Part shown: in pieces, positions 1 through 9,239 of the stretch
How positions within the stretch are numbered: the stretch's first letter is position 1
Layout: every line of letters starts with the position of its first letter
From: Hyphomicrobium sp. ghe19
GTDB lineage: Bacteria; Pseudomonadota; Alphaproteobacteria; Rhizobiales; Hyphomicrobiaceae
NCBI RefSeq assembly: GCF_902712875.1
Contig: NZ_LR743509.1
Location: forward strand, 124,001-188,000
DNA: 64,000 bases
Direction of reading: 5' to 3'
Translations under genes and position numbers: made by a program
Notes under the pieces: generated by a model
Told to the model about the DNA's origin: nothing
The model's database searches: none
What the model saw: the letters and a program-made list of their open reading frames with translations, nothing else

Positions 1-2
1 AC

Positions 3-908
3 CGAACAGAAGCACTGCAGCTCGCGCGTGGCAAGGCCGATTACACTCTAATAATTGACGCCGACGACGAGCTGGAGATCGGTAATCCTGAAACGATTCC
101 CGGGCTCCTCGCCGACTCTTACACCGTGGAAATTAATGATACGGCAACTGTCTATCAGCGTACGCAACTTATGAGAAATGCGCTGCCTTGGCGTTACGAA
201 GGTGTGCTGCACGAATATCCCACGTGCGACGGTGCTGGCCCTTCGGAGCTGCTATCCGGGCTTCGAATTCTGCGCAATCATGACGGGGCGCGTCGCAAAG
301 ATCCGCAAACTTACCGGCGCGATGCCGAAGTGCTCGAGACAGCGTTGAAGACCGAAACCGATCCGTTTCTGCTTGCGCGCTATCGTTTTTATCTCGCGCA
401 AAGCTTTCGTGACTGCCACGAGTGGGAAAAAGCTGCTGAGCATTACTTAACCAGAGCCAAACTCGGATTCTGGCAGGAGGAGGTCTTCTTCAGCCTTTAT
501 AGTGCCGCCCAGATGAAAGAGCGGCTCGGCCATCCCGACCAGGAGGTAATCGATACCTTCCTTCGCGCCAGTGACGCGTTGCCGACACGAGCCGAGGCGC
601 TTTATGGCGCCAGCCGATTTTGCCGCAACAAAAAGCGCTACAGCGAGGGATATGAGATGGCGAAGCGCGGCCTGCAAATATCCATGCCGTCGGATGCGCT
701 ATTTCTCGAGCCCTGGATTTACGAAACGGGTCTATTGGATGAGTTCTCGATCAATGCGTACTGGTCCGGGCACCATCGCGAGAGTCTCGATGCAAGCCTG
801 AAGATGCTCGCCACTGGGAGGCTCTTGAGCGCCGACATGCAGCGCGTCGTTGCGAATGCTCGATTTGCCGCCGATGCGTTGCCCATGGAGGCGCACCCGG
901 GATCCTAG
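3..908 (+). CDS. Family 2 glycosyltransferase with TPR-like C-terminal region, 5'-truncated by the window edge
   Basis: The reading frame is open from the first bases, so the apparent ATG at 126 is internal. The first residues read IIDADDELE, the acidic DxD region that binds the metal and nucleotide-sugar in GT-A glycosyltransferases, followed by an acceptor-side segment with RYEGVLHEY. The rest (about residues 100-290) is helical with paired Ala/Tyr positions like tetratricopeptide repeats. This GT2-TPR architecture is common in bacteria that decorate surface glycans. The N-terminal part of the catalytic domain lies outside the window. Donor and acceptor cannot be told from sequence. No operon partner is visible because the next gene is convergent. 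Confidence 0.8.
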   Translation, partial: RTEALQLARGKADYTLIIDADDELEIGNPETIPGLLADSYTVEINDTATVYQRTQLMRNALPWRYEGVLHEYPTCDGAGPSELLSGLRILRNHDGARRKDPQTYRRDAEVLETALKTETDPFLLARYRFYLAQSFRDCHEWEKAAEHYLTRAKLGFWQEEVFFSLYSAAQMKERLGHPDQEVIDTFLRASDALPTRAEALYGASRFCRNKKRYSEGYEMAKRGLQISMPSDALFLEPWIYETGLLDEFSINAYWSGHHRESLDASLKMLATGRLLSADMQRVVANARFAADALPMEAHPGS

Positions 909-989
909 GCGGCGAAGCTGTCATTTTACCGTATGAACGATCGAGCGCTGCTTTCTCTCGCTGCAACGGCCGATGTCCTCGAAAGTGGC

Positions 990-1715
990 TCAGAATTGGG
1001 AGTTCAAATAGCCGCCTTTGTATCCAGCGAGGCGCCGTAACCCGTCCAAGTCGTGAATCGTCACTGTGCCGTTCCGGACTGTCAGCAGCATCTGCTCTCG
1101 GAGCTGACGCAAGACCCGGTTGACGTGTATTGCGGTGAGCCCGAGAGCATCGGCGAGAACGAATTGGCTGAGGGGACACTTAAATTCTCCCCCCTTGGCC
1201 AACCCAACCAAACTGAGACGTTCGACCAGCTCCATAAAAAGGTGGGCGGTTCTTTCAACGGCACTTCGCCGACCCAAGTTGACCAAATGTTCGACGACCA
1301 TCGACTCGTCACGTGACGCCGCCCAAAAGAAAGCCGCGCCGAGACGGGGATATCGCATGACGTTTTCGAGCAAGCTGGCACCGTCCACACCGCTCACCAC
1401 CGCGTTGGTCAGTGCCAAAACAGAGTGATCGGCTGTTCGTAGCAGCATGCTCCGCAGCCCCAGGCAATCGCCAGCCACCGGAAACGAAATGATCTGCCGG
1501 TTGCCGTTCGGGAGATCCTTATAGCTGCACGCCCAGCCTGAATGCAGCACGAAGGCTTTGTGGCCGGTTTGGCCCTCGTCGATAAGCTGCGCACCACGTC
1601 TAATTGCGACCGGCTCGGACTGAAGCTGTCTCAAGCACTGCAACTCTTGGGCCGATAAAGGCAGAAAAGCACTGAGCTTCCTCGCGAAGGGGATGTCCCG
1701 TTGGACAACGCTCAT
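990..1715 (-). CDS. Crp/Fnr-family transcriptional regulator
   Basis: A 241-residue protein with an N-terminal cyclic-nucleotide-binding-like beta barrel (about residues 15-130) and a C-terminal winged helix-turn-helix (about 165-230; PLSQFVLADALGLTAIHVNR is the HTH). The N-terminal cysteine cluster of true Fnr is absent, so an iron-sulfur oxygen sensor is unlikely; the ligand is unknown. The start is supported by GGAGA about ten bases upstream. It is convergent with the upstream glycosyltransferase and transcribed alone. Many Hyphomicrobiales carry several such paralogues, and the regulon cannot be guessed from position. Confidence 0.85.
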   Translation of the reverse strand: MSVVQRDIPFARKLSAFLPLSAQELQCLRQLQSEPVAIRRGAQLIDEGQTGHKAFVLHSGWACSYKDLPNGNRQIISFPVAGDCLGLRSMLLRTADHSVLALTNAVVSGVDGASLLENVMRYPRLGAAFFWAASRDESMVVEHLVNLGRRSAVERTAHLFMELVERLSLVGLAKGGEFKCPLSQFVLADALGLTAIHVNRVLRQLREQMLLTVRNGTVTIHDLDGLRRLAGYKGGYLNSQF

Positions 1716-1853
1716 GCACCGCTTTCTCCGAAGTCAGGAAGGCCGCAAAAAAGGAATTGCGAAGTTGCGACCACAAACATTGGCTGAATTAAACTTGGAT
1801 CAGTTACGGCTATGAGCCACTCATATAAGCTCAATACCGGGAAGGATTTTGTA

Positions 1854-2090
1854 ATGGCAAAAAATTCAACATTAGATGCATCCGGACTGGCCGCACTTGG
1901 AATATGCGAGTCCCTACTTGTAACATTGACGGAGCTAAAAATTATGAGCGAGGCGGATGCGCGCGCGTTGCTCATAGACGTAAAGACCGCGCACCAGGAA
2001 GCGTCAGTTCAATCTAAAACTCCTGAAAAGCACCAAGCTGCAATCGAGATTATTCAGAGAATCATATCTGGAAAAAACGGCGTACGCTAG
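1854..2090 (+). CDS. Small conserved-looking hypothetical protein
   Basis: A 78-residue protein if it starts at the ATG at 1854, which has GGGAAGGA at the right distance; an in-frame ATG at 1812 lacks such a site. It is mostly helical, with a central stretch (ALGICESLLVTLTELKIMSE) and a basic C-terminus. It resembles small proteins of rhizobial relatives that have no known function. An AT-rich block of about 80 bases follows the stop. No domain was recognised. Confidence 0.55.
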   Translation: MAKNSTLDASGLAALGICESLLVTLTELKIMSEADARALLIDVKTAHQEASVQSKTPEKHQAAIEIIQRIISGKNGVR

Positions 2091-3020
2091 AATCAAACCC
2101 CGTCGCGGTATATATCGATTAATGATTCTATTGAATATATCATTGCGAATTCTATTGATATTAAGGAAATTCTATCGCGATTATGTTTCTTTACCGCTGT
2201 GACCCGCAAGGCTGCCGACGACGGGCGCGAACTGGCACGTTTCAGGTAGGACTTCAATCTTGGACGGATGCGCCGGTGCGAACATCCGGATCAACATAGA
2301 CGAGCATCGACGCCTGGCACGCAAGAGCCAAGGGCGGCGCCGAGCTCAGACGCGGCACGTTTTTGCTGCTGAGTTGCCTCAAGTGTCGCGGCCAGTTGCG
2401 GTGTGAGCTTGAATACCGGCAAAGCCCTCTCTCTCTGAAAGCATGCCGCGTCGGTGACCCAATTCGGGGCGCGGCGCCGATCTCATCGACATGCAACCAC
2501 GGACGGGCCAATGTTCCGCTATTGGGATCGACCGTCGATCGACCTTCAGCCGTCCGCGTTCTGTCGCGATGGTCTGAAAGCCGCCGTCAGCCTGATGGCG
2601 CTACGGGCCAGAATCAGAAACGGCGAGGCTCGGCCGACATCATCTAGGGACTGCGAATTAGAAGCATGACAGATCTAAGCTGTGCTGTGTGGCAAACGCG
2701 GCTCTCAAGTGCAGCAGCGCTATTTCCGAAGCTGAGCCGTCCATGTCGACGCGATGCAAAGGGGGGAACGGCGGCCACAAAGAACTTTGAAGTTCGAGTC
2801 GACGATGCGATCGCTATTGGTCCGGAAAGCAGGCGCAGCCACACGAGTTCCTTAAGAAACGCAACTAGAGACGAGTGTCGTTCACCCCTACGACCCGGCA
2901 AGATTCGAAGACATGATTTAACCGGCACGGTAAGGAACATTATTCGAACACGAGAGGTTCTGAAGTAGCAGTGTCCATCAATCGAGCGCAGCTCGGCTTG
3001 GCTCTGGCGAGGAAACCTCC
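2091..3020. other. Non-coding stretch, no gene recognised
   Basis: The stretch starts with an AT-rich block (about 2100-2185) with repeated TCTATTG(A/C) words, then turns GC-rich. Several short open frames on both strands cross it (2254-2511 minus, 2454-2669 plus, 2666-2968 plus), but none has a recognisable protein signature, convincing start or coding-like composition. It may be decayed coding DNA. Confidence 0.4.
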
Positions 3021-3107
3021 ATGGACACCAATACCCTTCTCATCCTGCTTATCGTCCTCGTTGTAATCGGCGGCGGCGGCTTCTATGGGCGCCGGCGTTG
3101 GTGGTGA
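3021..3107 (+). CDS. 28-residue membrane micropeptide
   Basis: The frame encodes an initiating MDTNT, a run of Leu/Ile/Val long enough for one membrane helix, a GGGG hinge, and a basic aromatic end (FYGRRRWW). GAGGAAAC precedes the ATG at a good distance. Peptides of this plan (short polar start, hydrophobic helix, glycine run, Arg/Trp tail) are widespread in rhizobial genomes and probably sit in the inner membrane; function is unknown. The stop is one base from the ATG of the next frame (3109), which suggests translational coupling. Confidence 0.55.
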   Translation: MDTNTLLILLIVLVVIGGGGFYGRRRWW

Positions 3108-3108
3108 A

Positions 3109-3324
3109 ATGGTAGTGACGGTGGCAGGCGCGCGGCGGTCCCTTGAGGATAAAACACAGGAAAAGCGGGGGCCCTATCGTGCTGCAGCGGCGGCAATGAA
3201 ACTACGTCTCGAGCGCGATGCTCCGCAGGCGATGAAAGATCTAGAAAGCAATAGACTTGCGGTTCTCGCCAAAACGAAACGTCTGCGAGCCAAAAGGCTG
3301 AAGCCGTTTGATACAGATCCCTGA
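3109..3324 (+). CDS. Small basic hypothetical protein
   Basis: A 71-residue, lysine- and arginine-rich, probably coiled protein that starts directly after the stop of the 28-residue membrane peptide. The C-terminal part (NRLAVLAKTKRLRAKRLKP) resembles the 'NTxRLxALRLAR' end of small cytosolic proteins of unknown function in Rhizobiales. The start at 3109 is chosen for the coupled arrangement; an in-frame ATG lies at 3085. Coding status is likely but not proved. Confidence 0.4.
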   Translation: MVVTVAGARRSLEDKTQEKRGPYRAAAAAMKLRLERDAPQAMKDLESNRLAVLAKTKRLRAKRLKPFDTDP

Positions 3325-3554
3325 TAAGCCGTTCCGGCGCATTTATCCAAACAGTCCTAAAATCGCTTCTTTTGCATTCCATCAATGCGCTCGATGCGGG
3401 CCCGGATAAATTCGATGATCAGAATTGGCCGGGCATCATGCACGTCACGGTCGAGCTCAGGCCGGTGGTCCCACAGCGGGCCTGGGTAAGCTTGGGAAGC
3501 GCGTGCAACCCTGCCGTGGATTTATCACTTTTGCTAAAGGTAGTTCCTCAACGA

Positions 3555-4787
3555 TCAATCGATGCGTCTCTCGACCTCTCGGAGTGTTGCCTCCGCTCTT
3601 TCCACATAACCACGCGCTTGTGGGATAGCATTCAGACTTTTTGACAGCTGCAGTTGGAAAACCACAAGTCCGCCGTACCGAAAGCTTGCTTCGCTAGCGG
3701 CGAGATAAAACTCCCAAATTCGACAGAACCGCTCATCATACAGCCTTGCGGCCTCGTCTCGATGCAAAGCGAAGCGATCACTCCAAGCTCGCAGCGTATC
3801 AGCGCAGTGGAGGCGCAAAATCTCTATGTCGACTATCGAGAAGCCTGCGTGTGTGATGATTGGCACAATCTCGGAAAGGGAGGGGATATATCCCCCGGGA
3901 AAAATATATTTCTTAATCCAAGGGTTGGTCGCAGCGGGTCCGGTCGACCGCCCGATCGTGTGCAGAAGCATGATGCCTTCATCACCGAGAAGTTCATACG
4001 AGCGCATAAAGAAATCCTCATAGTCGCGAGCGCCCACATGTTCCAACATCCCGACCGAGACGATACGGTCGAACCGTCCTCTCACGTCGCGCTAATCCGC
4101 GAGACGAAACTCGACCCGTGCTCCAAGACCTTCTTCGTCGGCTCGGCGACGCGCGATTGCGAGCTGTTCGCGCGATAGCGTGATGCCGGTCACATGGGTG
4201 CGGCAGCATTTGGCTAAGTAAATTGCCAGCCCGCCCCAACCGCTGCCAATATCGAGCGTGTGCTGATCGCTGGCCAGCAACAGCTTGGCTGCGATGTGAC
4301 GCTTTTTGGCAAGCTGTGCTTCTAGGTCGTCTCTCTCATCAGAGAAATAAGCACAGGAGTACTGAAGGTCATCATCCAGGAAGAGTTGATAGAAATGGTG
4401 ATCCAAATCGTAGTGATGCGCGACGTTCTTCCTTGCGAGGCTAACAGTGTTTCGTCGAGCAGGGCACGTAAAGAGCCTTCGTTCGGGCGTTAAATATGAG
4501 AGCAAGCCTCGTGGAGAGCCCGTTCCGATACTTCGGCTCGCGACATCGAGCAAGTCGCGAAGTGTTCCGGTTGTTATCCTTATTCGCTCATCGACAATCA
4601 ATTCACCCAATGCAAGCGACGGGCGAAGCGCGCATCTTCATTCTGCTGCTTTATCAAGTAAAGAAATGGCAACAGGGCTGCCGGTCCCATCGCCAAATAC
4701 GGCGCTCTTCCCGCTGGCAAATGAAACTTCAAAGTTGCCCTCTCTGATGATACCGTCGATGATCGATTTTAATACGGTTTCAATCAT
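3555..4787 (-). pseudogene. cfa: Cyclopropane-fatty-acyl-phospholipid synthase gene with two in-frame stop codons
   Basis: Read as one frame from the ATG at 4785-4787 (AGGACGA upstream), the 411 codons match a full-length class of S-adenosylmethionine-dependent CFA synthases. It begins MIETVLKSIIDGII, continues through PSLALGELIVDER, then the SAM-binding LDIGSGWGGLA, the conserved RIVSVGMLEHVG, and the C-terminal FPGGYIPSL segment. The frame is never lost, but codon 50 is TGA (4638-4640) and codon 232 is TAG (4092-4094); the TAG replaces the Tyr normally found in the 'LADYRDV' context. There is no frameshift and no loss of motif, so inactivation is recent, unless the stops are read through. 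The enzyme would add a methylene bridge to unsaturated membrane phospholipids. Confidence 0.88.
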
Positions 4788-5080
4788 ATTAAATCGTCCT
4801 TCGCGCTGCGGCTATAGAACCAGGGCTCCCTCGTTTAAAACTCCGACGCACATACGAAGGTCCAGGGGACGACCAAAAAAACAAGGGCAAAGCGTGTCAG
4901 GGTAGGCCTCCTTCTCGAAGCGCGCTCGTTATGCATCTGAGCGTAAATTCGTTCAGACGTTTTCTCCGCTAGAACAGCTAGAACCCTGTAGAGCAGTTCA
5001 AGAGGTTTCACGTCTGGGAAGCAATCACACTCCAAGCCGAACAGCGATGTGGGGACGCGATGAAGATTTTCCGGTTGAGG

Positions 5081-5455
5081 CTAATCCGCTTCCGAAAGCA
5101 TCCTGCGCATAGCTTCGATGATTGCGCTCTCGTTATAGGGTTTCGGGAAAAATCTTGCTCCGACGGGCATGTGACTCTGTTCAACGACAGTCCGGCCCGA
5201 CACCACGATCAACTTAATCGGGGGCCATCGATCCCTGATGTAATGAGACAGCTTTAAACCATCAATCGAACCAGGCATTTCGACGTCGGTGAAGACGAGA
5301 TGGATTTCGGGCCGCGCTTCGAGAACTCGTATAGCTTCGTCCGCGCTACTCGCCTCGATCACCTCAAAACCAGCGGTTTCCAGAAATTCGAGAGCAGCGT
5401 TGCGAATAATCGGGTGATCCTCGACCACCAAAACAACGTTCTTATGAATTGGCAT
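5081..5455 (-). CDS. Single-domain response regulator
   Basis: A 124-residue receiver domain with nothing attached. The acidic pair is in VVEDHP near the N-terminus, the phospho-acceptor is Asp57 in LVFTDVEMPG, the switch Ser is in VVSGR, and the conserved Lys is in FPKPY. The gene lies 66 bases downstream of an HWE/HisKA_2 histidine kinase on the same strand, so the two probably form a pair. Having no output domain, it is likely to act by protein contact or as a phosphate sink, as in the general stress response or chemotaxis-like circuits of alphaproteobacteria. Confidence 0.9.
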   Translation of the reverse strand: MPIHKNVVLVVEDHPIIRNAALEFLETAGFEVIEASSADEAIRVLEARPEIHLVFTDVEMPGSIDGLKLSHYIRDRWPPIKLIVVSGRTVVEQSHMPVGARFFPKPYNESAIIEAMRRMLSEAD

Positions 5456-5521
5456 ATATTATCCGGTGAGGACGCAGCTGATATTCAATCGCTGAGTGAA
5501 ATGCGAAGGGGAAACGCTCTG

Positions 5522-6574
5522 CTAGGCAGTCGGTTGCGCCTCCCTGCGTTTGGCGAGCAGCTCGTCGTAAACAATTCGAACTGAGGTTCCAGGTTTTGCA
5601 TCGCGCACGATAATTTTGCCGCCGAGTTGTTTGGCGAGCGCCGCGACGATTCCGGTTCCGAGCCCCGGCGTGGCTTTGTCGGAACCCGTCGCCATGCCAA
5701 TCCCGTCATCGGCGACGGATAGAGCCCATTTCGCTCCATCGGACCGGAAATCGACGCTAATCTTGCCGTGCCGGTTGCCTGGGAAGGCGTGTTTAAGAGC
5801 GTTGATCACCAGCTCGGTGATGATCAGACCAAAGCTCACCGACGTGTTGGCATTGACGACGCTGTCATCGATGGTCGCCACGATCGACAAACGGTTGGGG
5901 TCTTGGATCATCGATGCACCAAGGCTTTCGCAAAGTTGGACGAAATACGGCCGAAGCGACACGTCTCCGAGGCTTGACGCAGCGAGGTGACGCTGAACTT
6001 CGGCGATCGACATGACGCGATGGTGCGCATTTTGAAGATGCCCCCTCGCTTCCTCGGACTGCACCTTGCGAGCACTCTGCATCAGCACGCTCGCGATGAT
6101 CTGGAGACTGTTGGCGACGCGGTGCTGGATTTCCTGGAGAAGAATCGCCTTCTCTCGGATGAGATCATCTTTTTCCCGAGACTCTGCACGAGCGGCGGTT
6201 ACGTCAGATATCGCCAGAAGAAGCCGAACACGGTCGTTGTCTCCGTCGTCAAGCTTGCGAGCATTTAACACCAAGCTTCGAGGCTTTTGGTCCATTGAGG
6301 TGAGTTCGAGTTCGTAACCCTCGATCGGGGTCGTCCCGCTTGCGGTTGCCCTCAGCAGCGAATTGAGTTGGGGAATTGCCCACTCGCCACCGCCGATCTC
6401 GGAAAGCTGCCGACCAGGAATGCCGGCGGCATCAATCTGAAATGTCCGGCAGAACGATGCGCTCGCGGCGATTACGTTCAGATCGGCAGTAAGGAATAGC
6501 AGCGGCTCGTTGGATGAAGCGATAACAGCGAAAGTGCTGGCTGCTTCAACGTGCTGAGAGGTAACAGAAGCCAT
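5522..6574 (-). CDS. PAS-domain sensor histidine kinase, HisKA_2/HWE type
   Basis: A 350-residue cytosolic kinase with no membrane segments. A PAS-like sensor covers about residues 15-130. The dimerisation/phosphoacceptor helix is LLQEIQHRVANSLQ with His151, followed by a GHKL ATPase region with NALKHAFPG (N box), DDGIGM (G1 box) and GLGTGIV (G2 box). This class, common in Rhizobiales, senses soluble signals such as light, redox or metabolites. GAGGGCC precedes the ATG. It is co-directional with the response regulator 66 bases downstream. The ligand is not evident because no flavin-binding Cys motif was found in the PAS domain. Confidence 0.9.
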   Translation of the reverse strand: MASVTSQHVEAASTFAVIASSNEPLLFLTADLNVIAASASFCRTFQIDAAGIPGRQLSEIGGGEWAIPQLNSLLRATASGTTPIEGYELELTSMDQKPRSLVLNARKLDDGDNDRVRLLLAISDVTAARAESREKDDLIREKAILLQEIQHRVANSLQIIASVLMQSARKVQSEEARGHLQNAHHRVMSIAEVQRHLAASSLGDVSLRPYFVQLCESLGASMIQDPNRLSIVATIDDSVVNANTSVSFGLIITELVINALKHAFPGNRHGKISVDFRSDGAKWALSVADDGIGMATGSDKATPGLGTGIVAALAKQLGGKIIVRDAKPGTSVRIVYDELLAKRREAQPTA

Positions 6575-6717
6575 CGTATGGCCCTCAAGGGCCGGAGGCT
6601 CGCGGTGTGAAAGCCATCACTCGGCAGAACACTTCGACATACTATAGCTCAAGAAAAAAGCTTTGGTTGGCCCCAATGTAGCAGGTATGGGACCAACATG
6701 TCTCAAACCTGGTGAAT

Positions 6718-7068
6718 TTAATCGCGACAGATGCGACGGTGGTGCCGGTAATAGCAATCCCGGTAGTCATCGGAATCGTCACCAATGTAAACGCCGGAGC
6801 CGTAGCCAAATCCGTAGCCTCTGCCATCGCGCCAATGACCGCCATGGCCACGATTGCCGCCATTCCAGTTGCCTGCCATACCATGCGAGCTATGGCCCAT
6901 GCCGGCGCTACGTCCAGTTCCGCTTGAGCGACCCGCGCCCCCGCTGGAATGACCCATGCCGCTACCCCCACCACCGTCCGTATGGGGACCAGCGGTGGCC
7001 GTGACGGCGGATACGCTGAGCGCAAGACCAGCTGCCAGCGCCATCAAGGCACTCGAATTGACTTTCAT
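6718..7068 (-). CDS. Secreted Gly/His/Ser-rich small protein
   Basis: A 116-residue protein with a Sec signal peptide (MKVNSSALMALAAGLALS, cleavage likely after the TATA-like Ala run near residue 26). The mature part is dominated by Gly, Ser, His and Asn, including GMGHSS repeats, then an aromatic Gly-Tyr segment, and ends with two cysteines in CYYRHHRRIC. Such proteins are frequent and poorly characterised in alphaproteobacteria. The His-rich stretches could bind metal. AGGAAAC precedes the start. It appears monocistronic. Confidence 0.65.
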   Translation of the reverse strand: MKVNSSALMALAAGLALSVSAVTATAGPHTDGGGGSGMGHSSGGAGRSSGTGRSAGMGHSSHGMAGNWNGGNRGHGGHWRDGRGYGFGYGSGVYIGDDSDDYRDCYYRHHRRICRD

Positions 7069-7214
7069 TTGTTTCCTCGGAAATCTCGCTCAGCACATGC
7101 TGGCATTGCGGTCTGAGCAAAATAGCTCGACCGTTAGGAATGATACTCCCCGGCGGCCATTTAAGTTTCCGAACCTGATCATGGGAAGGCCGCAGGCGGA
7201 ATGAGCTTGATGGG

Positions 7215-8096
7215 CTAACCTTCGACGGTTTGCGACTCAAGCGATTCCAGCAGCAGAAACTGGCGCGCGATTTCGGCTCGTAGTTCTTGAATGTCGGCAG
7301 GCGCCCGGTTGGAACAAACCAGCATTACCATGGCGACCCATTCGCGCTTGGGTTGATTGTCCGGGCTAATCCGCAAATCCGCGCACACGTCATCGAGCAG
7401 CTTCGTCAGGGCGCGAACTTGTTTCTCGTCATAGTGCCCTGGGGGAAATTTCATGGGCTGCTCACGCGACATACAGGCTGTTCTTTTTGCGGTCGAGATA
7501 CCTGGCCCGATCATGCAGAAACACGGGGAACCAGATGAGCCCGGAAAACAGGCCATATCGACCATGAATTCAGGCTTGCCATTATAGAGTTTACCCAACG
7601 AAGTAGCGGTTATGCCCCGGCGAACGATTGGAAGATTGTTCGCTTCATCCGATAGCCCATTCGGGCAGCCAATCATTGTGACTTCTTCGATCGCGTCGAA
7701 ATATTTCCAGTCTTCATCATCGGGGATGAGGTCGAGAGCCAGATGAGTAATAAAAAGGGGTGTTTTGAGCGCTATTGCTGCCTGCATAATGTTGCCAATC
7801 GGAACAGCGCACAAATCCACGTTTGCATCTGGATGGTGAAAAACACAATTCCGCGTTGTTGGCATGCCGCATGCGATAAACTTCCCCGATGGCTTGCCAT
7901 CATCAGCTAAGTGGCAAAGCGCAGTGACTTGGTCGCTGCCCTCTATTACGTGCTTGTTGGTGACGATCGCCGGAACTGAGGATTCTCCCCGGATCGCGAA
8001 GTTCATGAAAAAGCCTGTCCCGGTACTGCAAGCCGCACCTCCTTTCATGGAGACGAGCTTCACCGTGGAATGGAGCATCTGCTCCGCTATCGCCAT
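7215..8096 (-). pseudogene. Trypsin-like serine protease gene, frameshifted or deleted after the active-site serine
   Basis: The ATG at 8094-8096 (MAIAEQML) is the likely start; the open frame runs further upstream but into unrelated sequence. The first 190 residues are a convincing chymotrypsin-fold protease: His in VTNKHVI, Asp in NVDLCAV, and Ser in PGSSGSP. Immediately after GSSGSPCF the sequence stops resembling the family. The expected continuation (LHDRARYLDRKK) appears in the next frame and ends in a TGA. The last 80 residues in the original frame (from MKFPPGHYDEKQ) look like a separate small protein fused by the lesion. A small indel or deletion around 7500-7520 is the simplest explanation. 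Confidence 0.6.
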
Positions 8097-8256
8097 CGTC
8101 GCGACTTCTCGCGAACTGTGTCGCATCCTGACGACCATTAACCCGCTAACCAGCGAAGGTTGATGATTCGCCGTTCGCGTCGATTGAGCGATCGCCTTCT
8201 TATGAAAACTTATGCGTGTTGGTTGCGACAACCATCTACAGCTTACGTTTTGGATC

Positions 8257-8766
8257 ATGATATCCGACGCCACCAAGCCAGCCCTCACGCCAAAACAACG
8301 GCGATTTGTCGAGAACTACTTGCTTGATCTCAATGCGACGCAAGCCGCGATCCGAGCTGGCTACAGCAAGCGGACCGCGCAAGAGCAAGGTTCGCAGTTA
8401 TTAAACCACCCCACGATCAGGATCGCGATCGACGCAGCAAAAGCGGAGCGGTCCGCCAAAACTGAAATTTGCGCCGAACAAGTTCTGGAAGAGATCGCAG
8501 CAATGGCGTTCTACGATCCAGGAGAATTGATGATCGAAGGCGCAGCGAATGCAGGCGATCCTATTGAGGCGGTAATCGACGGTCGTGTCATCTATGGGTT
8601 GCGTTGCCCTGCTGACATCAAACGCCTGCCGGAGAACGCATGGATGCAAGCCGAAGCGGCCAGCCGGCTCGGCATAACTCAACCGCGCGTTTCCGACATG
8701 ATGCGCGGCAAGATCGAGCTTTTCAGCTTCGACGCGCTTTTTGCCATGGCGGGGAAGTTGGAGTGA
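8257..8766 (+). CDS. Terminase small subunit N-terminal part fused to the C-terminal half of an XRE/HigA-type HTH
   Basis: From the ATG at 8257 the protein begins with the DNA-binding domain of phage terminase small subunits (LTPKQRRFVENYLLDLNATQ, AAIRAGYSKRTAQEQGSQLL), which recognises phage DNA before packaging. It runs through the usual AMAFYDPGELM segment to about residue 126. Then the terminase oligomerisation region is missing and the text switches to QAEAASRLGITQPRVSDMMR, the recognition helix and wing of small XRE-family antitoxins. No other phage gene is nearby. It is therefore a chimera left by deletion, or a new DNA-binding fusion. The frame is intact for 169 residues. Confidence 0.7.
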   Translation: MISDATKPALTPKQRRFVENYLLDLNATQAAIRAGYSKRTAQEQGSQLLNHPTIRIAIDAAKAERSAKTEICAEQVLEEIAAMAFYDPGELMIEGAANAGDPIEAVIDGRVIYGLRCPADIKRLPENAWMQAEAASRLGITQPRVSDMMRGKIELFSFDALFAMAGKLE

Positions 8767-9032
8767 CGTCGCAGACGTCCAGCCGGAAATCTCGGGCATA
8801 AAACGGGCATAAGATCGGCTTTTGCTTGCGATCCTTTGATATTAAAGGCTTTTCTCGCAAAATCGCCTGTAAGTCATTAATTTATCAGACGGAAATGGAC
8901 GTCAACGGACGGTGACGGATGAGTGTGTATCGGCCTCCCTCTCCGCCATGACCACTGGTCTCGCATCTTTTTCTCCTCTGTCAGGGCCTGTACCGTTCAG
9001 CGTGGCGCCGCAGTCAGCGAAATTGGTTCAGG
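8767..9032. other. Intergenic stretch, no gene recognised
   Basis: There are no convincing open frames on either strand. It separates the phage-derived fusion gene from the methanesulfonate island and ends at the first copy of the 32-base repeated element. Confidence 0.35.
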
Positions 9033-9064
9033 CGATTTAAAGATTGAATCTTTGCATTAGATCG
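9033..9064 (+). promoter_or_regulatory. Copy 1 of a 32-base upstream element (porin gene)
   Basis: This 32-base stretch recurs at 18083-18114 upstream of sorA with only two mismatches. Its core ATTGAATCTTTGCAT has the T-N11-A form of LysR-type binding sites and contains the dyad GATTGAATC. It lies about 175 bases before the porin start, nearly the same distance as the second copy to sorA. Shorter related cores occur upstream of yeiH and msmA. An operator or a promoter-proximal activator site is inferred. Confidence 0.5.
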
Positions 9065-9239
9065 CGACCATTCGTCGTGACAGAAGACCTCCAACGCACG
9101 GAAGATGGTACAAGCGCATGCTTCGAGGGGGGCCAGAAGCAGCGATCACCCCATCCTATCTGGCATATTTTAGTCCGCACGGCGGGGGCGCCGGGTGAGA
9201 CTTGCCGTTGTTCAAGGGTTCCTTGGGGGAAACGATTGA

